A DNA stretch of 64,000 nt from Leptidea sinapis (GCF_905404315.1 NC_066309.1:1922001-1986000), one strand, 5' to 3'; shown: positions 53,401 to 63,866, counted from the stretch's first letter. Program-made: numbers and translations. Notes: generated by a model from the sequence alone, not told the origin.

Positions 53401-56400
53401 AGCTGTGGAATGAGCTTCCTTGTACGGTGTTTCCGGGACGATACGACATGGGTACCTTCAAAAAAAGCACGTACACCTTCCTTAAAGACCTGCAACGCTC
53501 CTGTGATTCCTAAGGTGTTGCAAGAGAATATGGGCAGCAGTGATCACTTAACACCAGGTGAGCCGTACGATCGTTTGCCCTCCTAAATGAAGCACAGATG
53601 GTGACTGCTGCTTCCTTGTTATAATAGTAGAATCAAAATTTGCATTATTGTACTACATAGTTTCAAATACTTAATAACTAAAAATAATATAATAATACTT
53701 AAAAACTGATTAATTTTTAACCGACTTCAAAAAATTCTAGTTACGATTATTGTTATTCTTGGAGTCGGTGTCAGCTAAGGTAGGTTTGTAAGTACTTGCA
53801 TAGATGAGATGTGCTTGAGTCGCACGCGCTACGTGAGGAGGCAAGAGGCGAGAGCGGGCCGCGGTGGGGGGACACCGATTCCAAGAATAACAATAATCTT
53901 AACTAGAATTAAATTAATTAATTAGATTGTATAAAACTAGCAATTATTTTTATACTTTTTAGTGCATGATATATCTATTGTTTTGGAATACTGTTTTCGC
54001 AGTCGGTTGTTTTTTGTTATTTTTTTTCATGTTGTTATAGAACTTTCGCGAGCTACTATAACTACCATCATTAGGTAATTTAGACCTTATGTCTCATAAT
54101 TTAAGTATGATTATGATACAACTTGCTGTTACATTAACAACTTGGTCACATGTTTATTTCTTCTAGTTTGTCATTCACAGTACGATATCATTCCAGAATA
54201 ATCCTTAAGGGTTCATTTAATCAATAGTCAATACTGATTGGTGATAAGTGTTAGTGTGGAACTAATACAGTATTATATTATCTTGTCCTTAATTAATTGG
54301 TTATCTAATAATGATATGTGGATGCAATTACTAACTGTGACAGTAATCACGACCATCATGTTCACGAAGCATCCTTACACAAACAATGAATTCAAGCTCT
54401 AAAGGTTGATGCATCCAATATACGATAATTTATATATTTTTTTATTTTTTTATTACCTTTAATGAAATAATTTTTATTATTTAAACATGACTCAAATATT
54501 GGATGTAGCACTTTACAAACTAATTTGTTATGTATATTACAGCCATTGTAAAATACTCTATTTGATTGAAAAGAGTGGCCGTTGAGTTTCTTATATGTTC
54601 ATCTCATGAGCTGAACTTTTTACGAAGATATGGTAAACTCAGTAATTTAAAAGAAATATTTATAGTGACGATTTAGAAGCGCTTAGTGTAAGCCTATTTG
54701 AATAAAGTTTATTTGAATTTGACTTTGATATTTCAGATACAATGGACTCAAAGTCAATTAGCACAAGTGTATCAACAAATAGTTTGGAGCTAATGTGCTC
54801 AGAGCATATCACCAACAATGTGCATCTGAAGTGGCACCTGATGCAGACCAATGTTTTTGGCAGAGCTTCGGTGAAGGGCATCACATTATCTCAGGCTATG
54901 ATAGACATTGTTCGAATGTCACCCTTAAATTGGGGTAAGCCTTTTTCTGTATATGCTGTTTATTCTACAAGTGTATGTTAGTTTCATGAAGTTTAGCCCT
55001 TGCAATCAGGAATCGCATGTCTAAGATCGACAGTTGAGCAATGATTTACCAGTGGGAAGCTCCTATGCACCGGATGCCGGCTAGACTAGGGGTACAACGC
55101 CGCCTATTTCTGCCGTGAAGCAGTAATGTGTAATCACTACTGTGTTTCGGTCTGAAGGGCGCCGTAGCTAGTGAAATTACTGGGAAAATGAGACTTAACG
55201 TCTTATGTCTCAAGGTGACGAGTGCAGTTGTAGTGCCGCTCAAAATTTTAGGGTTTTTACAATAATCTTGAGCGGCGCTGTTTTGTAATGGGCAGGGCGC
55301 ATCAATTACCATCAGCTGAACGTCCTGCTCGTCTCGTCCCTTATTTTCATTAAGAAAAAAAGTAACATGACACCTTCACTGTAAAGAAAAAAAAATTATA
55401 ATACCTAAGTCGTATTATTATACAACTTAACGTAAATATATATTTTCGGGCTGTAGATATAATACGTATTAGAAGAGCTTGTTAGGAATGGATTAATTGA
55501 AGACTTATTGGTTTACATTTTTAAGCCTCATTAAGGTTTTGGGCCTGATGTCGTTGTCACAATAAATTTTCTGAATTTTATTCTATTTTCTTGAAGATGT
55601 AGCATACTTAAATCACTTGGAAGAAAGTACGATTCTCTTGAGTTTATTATATCTTGTCGATAAAATATTAGTTTAAACGATCCATAAATGAATTTGCTAG
55701 AAACTGTCATAACCATAATGTTAACACCAGAACAGACATACACTTATAATGCCTACTACTCGGCTAATTCGAGTTGGTTAGTCTGTTATGGGGTGTATAT
55801 GCGTGTACTACAAGATCCTAGAAAATGTTCAAAACAAAAGTATTATACGAGATTAAGTTTGTGTGGTAAAGGTTCCTATAACATATATGACTTTCTTAAT
55901 GATGCCAAAGATTGGGATTGGAGCGACCGCTCTCAGGGTATTAAATAATAAGTTTAATTGTACAATTTTATTTTGTAAACATATTTTTTCGATGAAAAAA
56001 CAAAGTCCGTTGAGATTGTTGCGCCCATTCTTCTCACGTCTGAGGCATTTGTTTTTGACTTTCAATAAGTGATGGCACATCCTATTTTGAATAAAAATAT
56101 TTGAAATTTAATGAATAAATTCGAGTTCAAGATGTCCAGGGATACATTGTTCCATGTATAAAATAGTATATTACGAACCTAGGGATAAAAGTAGGTCCTT
56201 CTTACCCGCGGAATGTTGAAAATCGCGGGTGGCAATGTCCTACTTATCTCACGTGGTGCATATACGATTTTGTGTGGCCGATTCTCTCCCGGCGAGACGA
56301 CTTTCGTCCCTCGTACCAGGGGCTCCCTAAAAGCGAGCTTTTCATCGAGATGGGAAAAAAATAATAATAATAAAATATTTTATTTGCAGCTCAAAAATTA

Positions 56401-58402
56401 GTGCAAAAATACAACCGATCTTCCGCTTGAGCCACTCTGAGACCTCGTAGCAGTCCCAACACTTATTCGACTTTAGACTAATATACATTTTTTTTTGAAT
56501 ACTTTTTGATTTGCGACTTTCGCGGTGTAAACAGTATCTCTGTGACATAACGTCGCATCCAACGTTGCTCGCTCTGTGGTACAACACAAGCGTCATCTAA
56601 CTGTCAACTATATATATTATATTATCCACTGTCAAAATAATTAGAAGACTTAAGAATATTTAAGTTACTCTAAATAATTAATCTATATATGCAATTCGGC
56701 TTACAGTTTTGAGTATAATAATACCTACGATATTATTTTACAGTGTACTACAATAAAAAATAAAATGAATATAAAAGTACCCAACACCATACAGAAAATA
56801 CCAACTAGATTAATATACCTATATTATTAAAATCAACTATGATAATAATAATGTTTCAACTTAACAGAAGTAAGTTTAAACAAACAACAAATAAAGCCCC
56901 AAGAGGAGTTGAACTGCAACGCCGGCGAGTGTCTCTCGCTCGGGGTCGCCATATCCAACCACCTGAGCAGGCCGCTGCAGCAGCTGTGTCTGTCCGTGCA
57001 GTTCTACCAGGACTACAACAACGGAGTACTCAACTACAAGCTGGACAACCGTGTCGCTACTGCGGGGAACAACAAGTGGGTGTCTTTATTTGACTAATAC
57101 ATTTATTTTAAGGTGCTCCAACAACACATACACTCTTAAACTTAAATATTGCACAAAAATAGTCAATTACAGGTGCACACAACATAAATGAGAATCATTT
57201 CAATTGGGCACTTATATTTAACACAGAGACTTATACAGTATAAAAAAAATGATAATGAAAAAAAATAAATGGTAATAAAAAATATGATGTAAGTAATTAA
57301 AGAATCACTATACTATAGTTGCAATACCTTACGTTTAAATGCTATGAGGCCATCGCAAAATGGATCAGCCCCGGATGTCTCCAAATTATTATTTAATGAA
57401 TGACAGACACGATATAGTGACGCGTTGCTGCAAACGTTAGTTCTTACGGTGGGTAGATAGAAAAGTTTGTGTTTACTTCTTTACCCTAATTTCGGTTTTA
57501 ATGTTATTTTGCTCAGGATATTGGGTGTATCTAGCATGTTGTTTAAAACTTTATATAAAAACGAGTGGTCAAGCATACGACGTCCATCAGAGAGCTTATT
57601 CATTTTAAGAAACTTTAATCTTTTTTCATAGTTGCTTCTGTTGCTTATATTTCTATTCATAAAACATATGTGCTTGGTAAATGACATGTTGCCTATTATG
57701 TATAATTTACTTTTTTTTGAAATATTTGAAAACTATTTAGTATTATTTTGATTAATTATGTTTTTGCTAGCAAAAGCTGGTAATATGATACCAATGCAAT
57801 AATACAATAACTATTGCTTTTCCACAACAACGATCGCGAATAAAAAAACAAAAAAAAATCTCGCTTCCCATTCACACACCTTGTTACATGTAGGTACTCT
57901 TTCTATTTAATTTTATAGCTTTTTTCTTCTTCTTTTGGCATCGTTGGTTATATGTGAACTCGGCCTAAAATTTTAAAAACGCTCCCGTGAAAATTTAAAG
58001 CTACTATATGCTATAAAAATAAGACAGACGAAATTGTTATACATAGTTCTATCTGGATGTGTTTTCCCATTACACTGTGACATATTCTCGTTATGACTAA
58101 TATTATATTAACTTGTCGGTAATATTCGTATAACGATATAAGTAATCTTAACATTTTAAAATATTTTTTGCAGAGTCATTTTGAAAACATTAGAGGAATC
58201 CACCAAAGCTTACCACGAATGCACTGTGGTGTTCCTGACCCCAGGGGAATACAAGATAGATATCCAGTGTTCGACAACCGAGCCCCTGTCAGACGACCCC
58301 TCGAAGGATCTAGAACATTCGTCCATCACGCAGCCATGTGTCGGAGAAGTTAGTCATGTCTGGAGGTTCATTCCACCTGTAGCCATCAGTGTTACAGATT
58401 AA
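35488..58402 (+). CDS. TRAPPC9: TRAPPC9 / brunelleschi (NIBP), TRAPPII tethering-complex subunit
   Basis: Large TRAPPII subunit at the Golgi and endosomes, acting with TRAPPC10 as Rab GEF/tether. 18 exons: 35488-35626, 36125-36215, 36507-36737, 37634-37932, 38859-39035, 40625-41254, 42314-42478, 43228-43388, 43945-44182, 45630-46117, 47544-47710, 48568-48702, 49330-49411, 51558-51682, 53044-53207, 54737-54934, 56868-57075, 58174-58402. All are GT-AG, phases match throughout, total 3,927 nt = 1,308 aa plus stop, close to the fly protein. Recognised blocks: MSHPDYSQQAQHHGCLL, ENNDWGDFQTHR, LLVPFEKKDYVG, KYQNAGIIETEACFKAARIA, VVAARRMGHPALATRHMTYL, HLWVQDDICEV, C-terminal VSHVWRFIPP. Serine-rich segments lie in exons 4, 6 and 12. 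No frame damage. Confidence 0.98.
38136..38453 (+). mobile_element. Helitron-like element in TRAPPC9 intron 4
   Basis: 5' TCTAATATATAAAATTCTCA. The 3' hairpin (CGGCAATACAACGTTTGCTG) is followed by GGTCAGCTAGT. An inverted relative is at 47763-48045. Confidence 0.75.
39130..39340. repeat. Hairpin-rich segment in TRAPPC9 intron 5
   Basis: Contains TACTGTACGAACAAT / ATTCGTACAGAAGTC and repeated inverted CGTCC/GGACG words over ~200 bases. MITE-like, family unknown. Confidence 0.4.
39945..40330 (-). repeat. LINE 3' end (family B), longest copy
   Basis: Reverse orientation: AAAAGGCATAAAAGGCATTT at the left edge is the element's 3' terminus. Extends through CAATATTGTAGAGTCATTTC and a GGCTGGGACTTTAGAAGTG region also present near 12210. 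Confidence 0.72.
41656..41873 (+). mobile_element. Helitron-like element in TRAPPC9 intron 6
   Basis: The 3' end has a perfect hairpin GACAGA-ACG-TCTGTC, then GGGTCAGCTAGT. It is followed by an (AT)n tract. Confidence 0.75.
41885..42205 (+). mobile_element. tRNA-derived SINE (family G)
   Basis: Mirror of 28020-28322. TATAGCTCAGGTGGGACATT resembles an A box region and CCGGTTTCGAATCCAGA a B box. It abuts the AT microsatellite after the Helitron end. Confidence 0.72.
42540..43227. other. TRAPPC9 intron 7 remainder
   Basis: AT-rich, with a short (GAAA)n tract near 42550. Nothing else recognised. Confidence 0.45.
43389..43676. repeat. 29-bp minisatellite starting at the TRAPPC9 exon 8 donor
   Basis: About ten head-to-tail units of GAAATTACTGTTCACAAAGT plus ACACATCAC. 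The first unit is formed by the exon 8 donor itself (CAA|GTAATTTACTGTTCAC). Units are almost identical. 29 is not a multiple of 3, so all frames are open across it, which produces spurious open frames. Confidence 0.95.
44838..45132 (+). repeat. Family A repeat in TRAPPC9 intron 9
   Basis: GGGAGGTTCTTTTGCACAAG to CCCTTATTTTCATAAAAAAA, with a small deletion relative to the 14130 copy. Confidence 0.78.
45155..45440. mobile_element. Head-to-head pair of family E tRNA-SINEs
   Basis: A minus copy (45155-45273) and a plus copy (45293-45440) face each other across ~20 bases. Their tRNA-like parts are near-perfect inverted repeats sharing CACCGGCACGGAACGCCGG. The DNA could form a long cruciform and a transcript a long hairpin. 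Confidence 0.8.
45541..45629. other. Acceptor region of TRAPPC9 exon 10
   Basis: The acceptor used is ATGTTTTAG|ATC at 45629. An upstream candidate (GATGACAG at ~45567) would run into a stop in the required frame, so it is excluded. Confidence 0.65.
46141..46441 (-). mobile_element. Helitron-like element, 24 bases after TRAPPC9 exon 10
   Basis: On the minus strand it begins TCTATACTATAATATTATAA and ends with hairpin GGCAAAACAACGTTTGCC, then GGGTCAGCTAGT. Both termini are present. Confidence 0.82.
46517..46827. mobile_element. MITE with ACGGCCGTTCC terminal inverted repeats
   Basis: Left ACGGCCGTTCCCAATATATT and right (AATATTAGGAACGGCCGT) are inverted repeats. The body shares CGATAAGTCATTCTTA and GTCGTCCCATTGACAGACAG with 47210-47495. 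Confidence 0.8.
47210..47495. mobile_element. Second MITE of the 46517 family, right end lost
   Basis: Same orientation and ~85% similar by eye. It ends at AAGAGAAGGAATGGATT without the inverted terminus, just before TRAPPC9 exon 11. Confidence 0.75.
47763..48045 (-). mobile_element. Helitron-like element, inverted relative of 38136-38453
   Basis: The 3' end ACTAGCTGACCCAGCAAACG reads on the minus strand. The body matches intron 4's copy (AATATGCACTCAAAATTTCATG) and the 5' end is eroded. Confidence 0.75.
48328..48465. mobile_element. 138-bp Tourist-like MITE with TAA duplication
   Basis: Inverted ends CCCCCTTATTCATAATGG and (TATTATGAATAAGGGGG), extended inward by GCTAAC/GTTAGC. Flanked by TAA on both sides, the 3-bp duplication typical of PIF/Harbinger derivatives. 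Confidence 0.85.
49630..50280. mobile_element. Tandem family E tRNA-SINE units
   Basis: Two ~350-bp minus-strand units (heads at ~49698-49770 and ~50013-50085) are followed by a partial plus-strand head at ~50195-50252. Both full units contain the same spacer (TCAACTCTCAGGTTGTGGC). Anticodon loops differ: ACTTAAC in one, ACAGAAT in the other. Confidence 0.78.
50506..51479 (+). mobile_element. Helitron-like element with a nested SINE
   Basis: 5' TCACTACATAGTATAAAACA and 3' GGAGCGGGCCGCTAGT, inserted between A and T-type bases. A family F SINE (51155-51430) sits inside, close to the 3' end. Confidence 0.75.
51155..51430 (-). mobile_element. tRNA-derived SINE (family F) nested in a Helitron
   Basis: Nearly the same sequence as 31308-31600, including GGGATTCGAACCCGGGACCT and (ATA)n at the far end. 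Confidence 0.85.
51842..52112 (-). mobile_element. LINE fragment (family C) in TRAPPC9 intron 14
   Basis: Same orientation and content as 11825-12110, including CACATCCAGATGGTG. It lies 160 bases after exon 14. Confidence 0.75.
52560..53022. mobile_element. Inverted pair of family E SINEs ending before exon 15
   Basis: Minus copy ~52560-52700 and plus copy ~52920-53022, whose tRNA-like stem CTCGG-ACGGAAC-CCGAG is intact. The plus copy's tail runs into the acceptor region of exon 15 (53044). Confidence 0.75.
53044..53207 (+). CDS. TRAPPC9: TRAPPC9 exon 15, flanked closely by transposons
   Basis: Encodes IPSQLYLVLDVTNLTSEEMD... to PKID(G). Acceptor GTTCCTAG, donor GTAAGA. A SINE ends ~20 bases upstream and a LINE begins ~10-15 bases downstream, yet both splice sites are intact and phase 2/1 joins the neighbours. 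Confidence 0.95.
53220..53585 (+). mobile_element. LINE fragment (family C) directly after exon 15
   Basis: Reads SSTAFRRAVSPDSSRR in one frame, then, after a shift, VRFSRSFFPSTTKLWNELP and VFPGRYDMGTFKKS. The longest family C copy here, in the sense orientation of TRAPPC9. Confidence 0.8.
54545..54730 (+). repeat. LINE 3' tail forming the exon 16 acceptor region
   Basis: GTTGAGTTTCTTATATGTTC through GAATAAAGTTTATTTGAATT is a familiar lepidopteran LINE 3' terminus. Its (TTTGA)-type end runs into TTTGATATTTCAG, the acceptor of exon 16. Confidence 0.65.
55042..55358 (+). repeat. Family A repeat in TRAPPC9 intron 16
   Basis: GGGAAGCTCCTATGCACCGG to CCCTTATTTTCATTAAGAAA. Confidence 0.78.
55975..56110 (+). 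repeat. LINE 3' UTR fragment in intron 16
   Basis: TTGCGCCCATTCTTCTCACG through GAATAAAAATATTTGAAATT, a common lepidopteran LINE tail. 56111-56867 has nothing else I can name. Confidence 0.55.
57410..57710 (-). mobile_element. LINE reverse transcriptase fragment in intron 17
   Basis: The minus frame reads NYEKRLKFLKMNKLSDGRR, then LDHSFLYKVLNNMLDTP, a Jockey/I-type C-terminal RT pattern. Confidence 0.7.
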
Positions 58403-58511
58403 GAGCTTTTTATGATAATTAGTGACGGAAAAAGCCCCTGCCATCGTCTTATGATGATACACATATTAAAAGATTTTCTTACCACTCACTAATGCTCAAC
58501 CTTTCCGATAA

Positions 58512-58745
58512 AAAGGCATAAAAGGCATTTATTTTCTCAAAATTGATTCCTTTAGAATTCTTTTTGATGTTATTTCTTATACTACTAGATAGTACTACCG
58601 CTTCGGAAACAAATGGCGCTCTGAGAGAGAAGAAGCGGCGCAAGAAACTCTCCCAGCATTCTTTTTTTTTGCGCTCTTTTCAATAAAAATATACAATATT
58701 GTACAGTCATTTCTATCGCTATAAAATAATCACAATCTAATAGTG
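58512..58745 (-). repeat. LINE 3' end (family B) after TRAPPC9
   Basis: AAAAGGCATAAAAGGCATTT followed by AGCGGCGCAAGAAACTCTCC, as at 39945. It lies 110 bases after the TRAPPC9 stop, so may sit in its 3' UTR. Confidence 0.75.
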
Positions 58746-60330
58746 GTGGTAAATGTAAAAAGAAAAGAAACTTGACTTTCATAAGTGTCAAATAAAGTGA
58801 TTTGCATTTGATTTGATAACATTCACTTGGTTGAGTCACATCACTCAACCAACTGAAGTGAGCAGGTGCGGGATATTGAACACTCATAGGTCACCTGGTC
58901 ATTATTTAATGATCACAACATATCTTAAAAAATCGCTGCCTACTTTGTATTTATATAAGGTATGTGTCCACTGAACACCTGTTTTGCGTGGTAGGGTTGG
59001 GTGGCTAATATTGCCGTTCCAACTGCTCAACAAAATTACTCAAACTAAGAGTATATGACCCCAGGTGTTAGGCCCTGTACGTGGCTACACATACGGCCTC
59101 CAGGATTATGTGTTTGTCCATCTCTTCTGTGGAGGCAGCCTTGAACATGGAGATAAAACTGATGGATAGAAGGGCCGACTACTTATCATATGAGTTATTT
59201 TACGTTATCTTTGATCATATAACTAAAAGAGTTTGTCCTTTAATTTGGCGTCTATGGGGTTAATTTTCGATGAGTCGGAAACACCGTTCAAACAAGTACA
59301 CCACAACAGAAGAAATTGATGTGGGCTAAAACTTTAATTAAATAAGAAGAGTGTAATATATTATACCTATATTAAATATAACCAATTATTTTATACAGAT
59401 ATTAAATATTATAATCCAAATGCTATTGTTATTAATGAGTCGCATCGCTTTTGATATAGACTTTCGCAAAAAAAAAAAAAACACCAAAAGCATGCATGTT
59501 ATGGTAATTTAATTATTTATTCACAATATGTGGGATGATTTAATTGTTAAAATATGTTGATTATGTAAATAAATGTTTGTAATTATCAATTTGTTTAATT
59601 TTATGTCTTTTGTATGATAGTGAGCGATAGATAGATAGTATTTAAATACAAAATTGAAGTTTTATATTTATTGTTTACTGTTTACGACAATCCATGATGT
59701 CACCAGATGGCCGCAGAGATTGCAATGATTTCAATAAACTATTCTCACTACAGGTATTAAACAAACATACCTGCAGAATTGAGCAGTGGAATCTTGTACT
59801 TATGCGTACCTACAAAAGTATCAGAGTAATGTAATAATAAAAATGGAATACCAACAAGAATCTTCTAAGCCAAGCTCGACTTTACCGCATTGATTTATCA
59901 GATATCAATAGATAGGTATGTAGTTATAGTCCGACAACTTAGTGAGCGACCGTCCCACAGGATGACAGACGGTCGTGTTGTAGTAGAGCAACGCGTGAGA
60001 CTGCCGTAGCCTGCTGTTGTTGTTGGACTATAGTTCAATCGGATAAACATTAACCTATTTGATTGTGCATTACAACGGATTCGGAAATTAAGTATAAGTG
60101 TCTTTTTTTCACTGTTATTGGATTAATGAAAGTTGTAAAATTTGATGACTACATGTAACCAATAGCGATAACCATGACATCGTCGACATTTCATGAGTGA
60201 AAAATGTGAAATATCTCAATGAGTATTCAAATTTCTTATGAGTATAAAAACCAAAAACTACTAATAAATTATAAAGCTTTAAAAGATGGTCATAAGGTAG
60301 TCTACTGCGAAAACATTTGTAATGCACATG
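58746..60330. other. Intergenic, no gene recognised
   Basis: Open frames here are short and unlike known proteins. A ~110-bp palindromic segment at ~59930-60036 has TATAGTCCGACAAC / GTTGTTGGACTATA ends and looks like a small MITE. Confidence 0.45.
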
Positions 60331-60332
60331 GC

Positions 60333-60687
60333 CACGGACGAGTAAAAAAAGAAGGACTCCGCGCCGTGATATTAGCAAATGAATCACCCTTATGCTAGTG
60401 TGTGTGCGGCTACGAGGGATACTAGTTACACAATTTTTTCTCCCTTAAATAATGATATATGGCCTCAAATACTTATATAGTATCGTTTTTACACTTCTTC
60501 ACAACGCACGACGGTATTTTTAAAATATTGTATTGAGACGCAAACTGATCTGTCACAGACTATAACAATTCTCTGTAGTAGTGCAAGTGTGTGCGTGGGG
60601 CTATGTATTTACACGTTAAACGGCTTGTTTTGGTGCTACACTGTTATGTAAGGTGACACGGAGTCCTTATTCTTGTACTATTCCGTG
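60333..60687 (-). mobile_element. P-element-like MITE (copy 3) with perfect target duplication
   Basis: Inverted ends CACGGACGAGTAAAAAAAGA and (...TTGTACTATTCCGTG). GCACATGGC is present on both sides (60324-60332 and 60688-60696). Same family as 19905 and 33403, on the opposite strand. Confidence 0.85.
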
Positions 60688-60699
60688 GCACATGGCGAA

Positions 60700-61110
60700 C
60701 TTACTTACTTTTTAAGCTAAAGCGCGTAAATACTTTGAATGAGTGCCTTGTAATTATATTTTTGAATGGATCTGGTTCGGTGAAATTATGACAAGATCGA
60801 GAAAAAAACGAAACATTTTGAACGCTTTGTTGATAATATTATTAATGTGTATATCTAGGTGCAATTTACTATCTAATATGATTCCTAAATAAGATATTCA
60901 TCAGACAATCTGTAGTTACATTTATGTTTAATTTTTTTTTTGTAAATGTTATTGATTTACACTTTTTTAAACTAAGAGACAATTTATTTATTTTACAATA
61001 TTCTGCAAATCGATTCAAGCCTTCATGAAATTTAATCTGGTCCTCAGATATTTTAATAGTTTGAAAAATTTTGAAAGAATTCGAAGAAATCCTGTCAGAA
61101 AGCAAAAGAT
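60700..61110 (-). mobile_element. LINE reverse transcriptase fragment
   Basis: The minus frame reads FHEGLNRFAEYCKINKLSLS, then LKKCKSITFTKKK, the C-terminal palm region of a non-LTR reverse transcriptase. Confidence 0.75.
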
Positions 61111-61129
61111 TTTATATCGGTAGATGAAA

Positions 61130-61500
61130 TGAAATGAAATGATTTATTTGTATGAATCGTGGTAACATAGTTGTTAACAATTAATTGGTGTACAGCACAA
61201 TTCGCCAATATATCGGCATACAAATATTTGATTGTCAATATTGGAATATCATATTTAATTTAAACTTATACGTTCTTAATACACATTACATAGCTTTAAT
61301 TCAATGATATAATATAAAATAAACATTAGTTTGTAGGTACCTCTCAAAAATTACATTTGAATACTATTATTTTTGGCTAAAGAATTCTTTTAAACTATAA
61401 AAGCATTTATCTATTAGCCATAATTTTAATTTTTTATGCATTAATGTTTTAGGCATCTCTCTAATATTCTTTGGAAGGTGGATAAATACCCTAATACACA
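61130..61500 (-). mobile_element. LINE fragment, reverse transcriptase end and tail
   Basis: The minus strand reads VFIHLPKNIREMPKTLMHKK, then LWLIDKCFYSLKEFF, a Jockey-like C-terminus. The adjoining 61130-61250 matches 19340-19450. Confidence 0.7.
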
Positions 61501-61559
61501 TAACATTTGCGTTATTTTGATGAAGATAGCATCTAGAACCATGTCGCGTATTTTAAAAG

Positions 61560-62087
61560 GTGACTTAGTATTTGCAGCTTATAGGAGACTGGTCATTTCT
61601 TAATTGATAATTCAAAAACGAATAGGGTGGTAAAATCGAAACTACTACTGAAGCTGTACGAAAAAGGGAGGTCTCAGGTCACAGAAAAATTTTGTTTACG
61701 CATGGGAAATTTTTTACAATTGAGAAACATTTTAACAAAGAATATGGTCAAAACCATAAATACGGTCATTTAAGTTCTAAAGAAGCTTCCCAATTAGTCG
61801 ACAGCGTGCATTGTGTGTATGGTGTCCCACTAAAATAGTACAACCACATCTCCTGCCGTGGGTGTCGTAAGAGGCGATTAAGGGATACAAACAACGGAGG
61901 ATGGGCAGCAGCATCTTTTGTCAAGAGTACACCATCTACTGCTGGAAAAAAATCCTAAATATATTTAGGATTTTCTTGCTATAGCTGACAAGAACATTTT
62001 TAATATTTACAGAGCAAGATTTAAAACCCAATCTAAAAATGCTATAAAAATACATCATAATGGTTGAATAAAATAATAAATCATTTA
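61560..62087. other. Transposon debris
   Basis: Frame-shifted pieces (GGRSQ, FVYAWEIF in different frames at ~61640-61720) may be the middle of the transposase whose end is at 62851. CTCCTGCCGTGGGTGTCGTA at ~61849 is a LINE-like segment. Nothing intact. Confidence 0.4.
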
Positions 62088-62400
62088 ATGAGCGTACGGA
62101 TCACCTGATGTTAAGCAACCACTGCCGTACCACCGTTACCCATGTCGTATCGCCCCGGCAACACCGCACAAGTAAGCTCATTCCACAGCTTTGTTCTACG
62201 TGGAAGAAAGTTCCTCGAAAACCGCACTGTGTAGGAACACTATACATCCAGATGGTATCCTACTTAGTGCGTCGTCGTGCAAAGATGGAATTCAACGGCA
62301 GGAATCAGGCGAAACTGTCTTTCGGAACACTCCCCATGGGAAATGCGGTAGAAAACACAAAGTGAAACGATGTCTCCTCGCAACGCCAAGTGATCTAGCC
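62088..62400 (-). mobile_element. LINE fragment (family C)
   Basis: Opposite-strand reading contains VRFSRNFLPRRTKLWNELT. It extends further 5' than the 11825 and 51842 copies. Dead. Confidence 0.72.
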
Positions 62401-62850
62401 ATTCACAGAGCATTGAGTCCCCGACAATTCAAGCAGTTCTGCGTTGCACGCAGTCAAATGGTTCGAGCTGATACTGGGGTACGCCTGCATAGATGACACT
62501 AATAGTCGGTATGTGGCTGGACATTCGCTTTGTAGAACGCTAAAATGTGGTCCACCTTGATGTATGGCCGTACTCTGTTTATGACGCCCAGCTTCTTCGA
62601 TTGCCACCCAAATGAACACGAAAGACCCAGTATTCAGATACTATACGAGGCTTTACGGGAAGTGTTGTCGAAGAGCGGTGATACGACGATTCGGAAGTTT
62701 TTTTTAGTTGTAAACGTGCAAACTTGAGTCTTTTAGGGGTTAAATTGGACACTGTTGGAAAATCTAGAGGAACGGTTATATTTCCTCTGTAGGACTTTGC
62801 AGTTCGGATCCTTTATGCCGAGGCCGCAACCGAATTACATTCAACTTACC

Positions 62851-63036
62851 ATTGCGACCTCAAACCGATTGAGAAAATCTGGAGCCTTGTAAAATGAAAA
62901 ATGGCGGATAAGAACGTGGCTCAAGATCCAAAAGAAATTGTAAAATTAACTGAAGAGGCCTTTGAGTCTATTACGGCGGAAGATTGGACAGCTCAGTGCA
63001 CACATGTCGAACATTTAGAGGAGGAATATAAAAAAT
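62851..63036 (+). pseudogene. Tc1/mariner-type (DDE_3) transposase C-terminus, degraded
   Basis: Reads YHCDLKPIEKIWSLVK, a stop, then KMADKNVAQDPKEIVKL and ITAEDWTAQCTHVEHLEEEY. The P-I-E-x-x-W pattern after a polar loop is the end of a DDE_3 catalytic core. An in-frame stop and further disruptions make it a relic. Confidence 0.75.
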
Positions 63037-63299
63037 GACGGCCTTATGGATGAAGAGATGGACCGAATAATTATATCTACGACTAGTGATACTGAAACAG
63101 AATCTGATTCTGTTTCTATCCACTCTTCAGACAGTTTTTGGCACCCATTGACCGCTGATCACAATTATTCAATAAAACTGTGAATAAAATTGGAATGCTT
63201 TTCTTTACCATATTTTCTCATCTTTTCCCTATAAGTAGGTAGAACACCGCTTATATAAGTAAATAAAAATATACTTTTTACATAACAGTACTATAGTAC

Positions 63300-63866
63300 T
63301 AAATATAGGTAACTGGGCATTTTTATCAAATTGTCTACCAACCCACCCATGGGATGACCCATGCAATAAGTCCAAATAACTAACGTTATTATGACTCTGT
63401 AAGTGTCGTGTTATTAATAATAATAATAAAGCCTTCTTTACAGTTAACAAAACAAAAATTTACTTACTAGCTAATACACATACTATAAAACATTTTAAAT
63501 AATTAACTTATCTTACATAACTATATTAGTAACTTAATTCGTGTTATTATTAAATAGTTTCAAATGACTAAAGTTTTCTTTTTAAAGTTATAAAAGCCGA
63601 CGATTTTTGGTCACGACCGTTACCTAAAACAGGGGACAGTACCTACTGGGAAACGTAGGATGCCACATTTCTGAGTTGAATTTTGTTACTTTGTTTTAAG
63701 TTTCTCACCTAACAACATAGTAAAAAAGGAAACTTTAGTCATTTGAAACTATTTAATAATAACACGACACTTACAGAGTCATTAACGTTAGTTATTTGGA
63801 CTTATTGCATGGGTCATCCCATGAGTGGGTTGGTGGACATTTTAATAAAAATGCCCAAATATACTT
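63300..63866. mobile_element. Fold-back (inverted repeat) element, one arm interrupted
   Basis: The right arm 63718-63866 is the reverse complement of 63309-63416 plus 63541-63580. Shared blocks include TGGGATGACCCATGCAATAA, ACGTTA and GTAAGTGTCGTGTTATTA. 63417-63540 is inserted only in the left arm. No coding capacity. Confidence 0.8.

Noticed and set aside
53208..53413. Open frame continuing past TRAPPC9 exon 15
   Set aside because: A clear GT donor at 53208 and a downstream exon in matching phase exist. The continuation is LINE-derived sequence.
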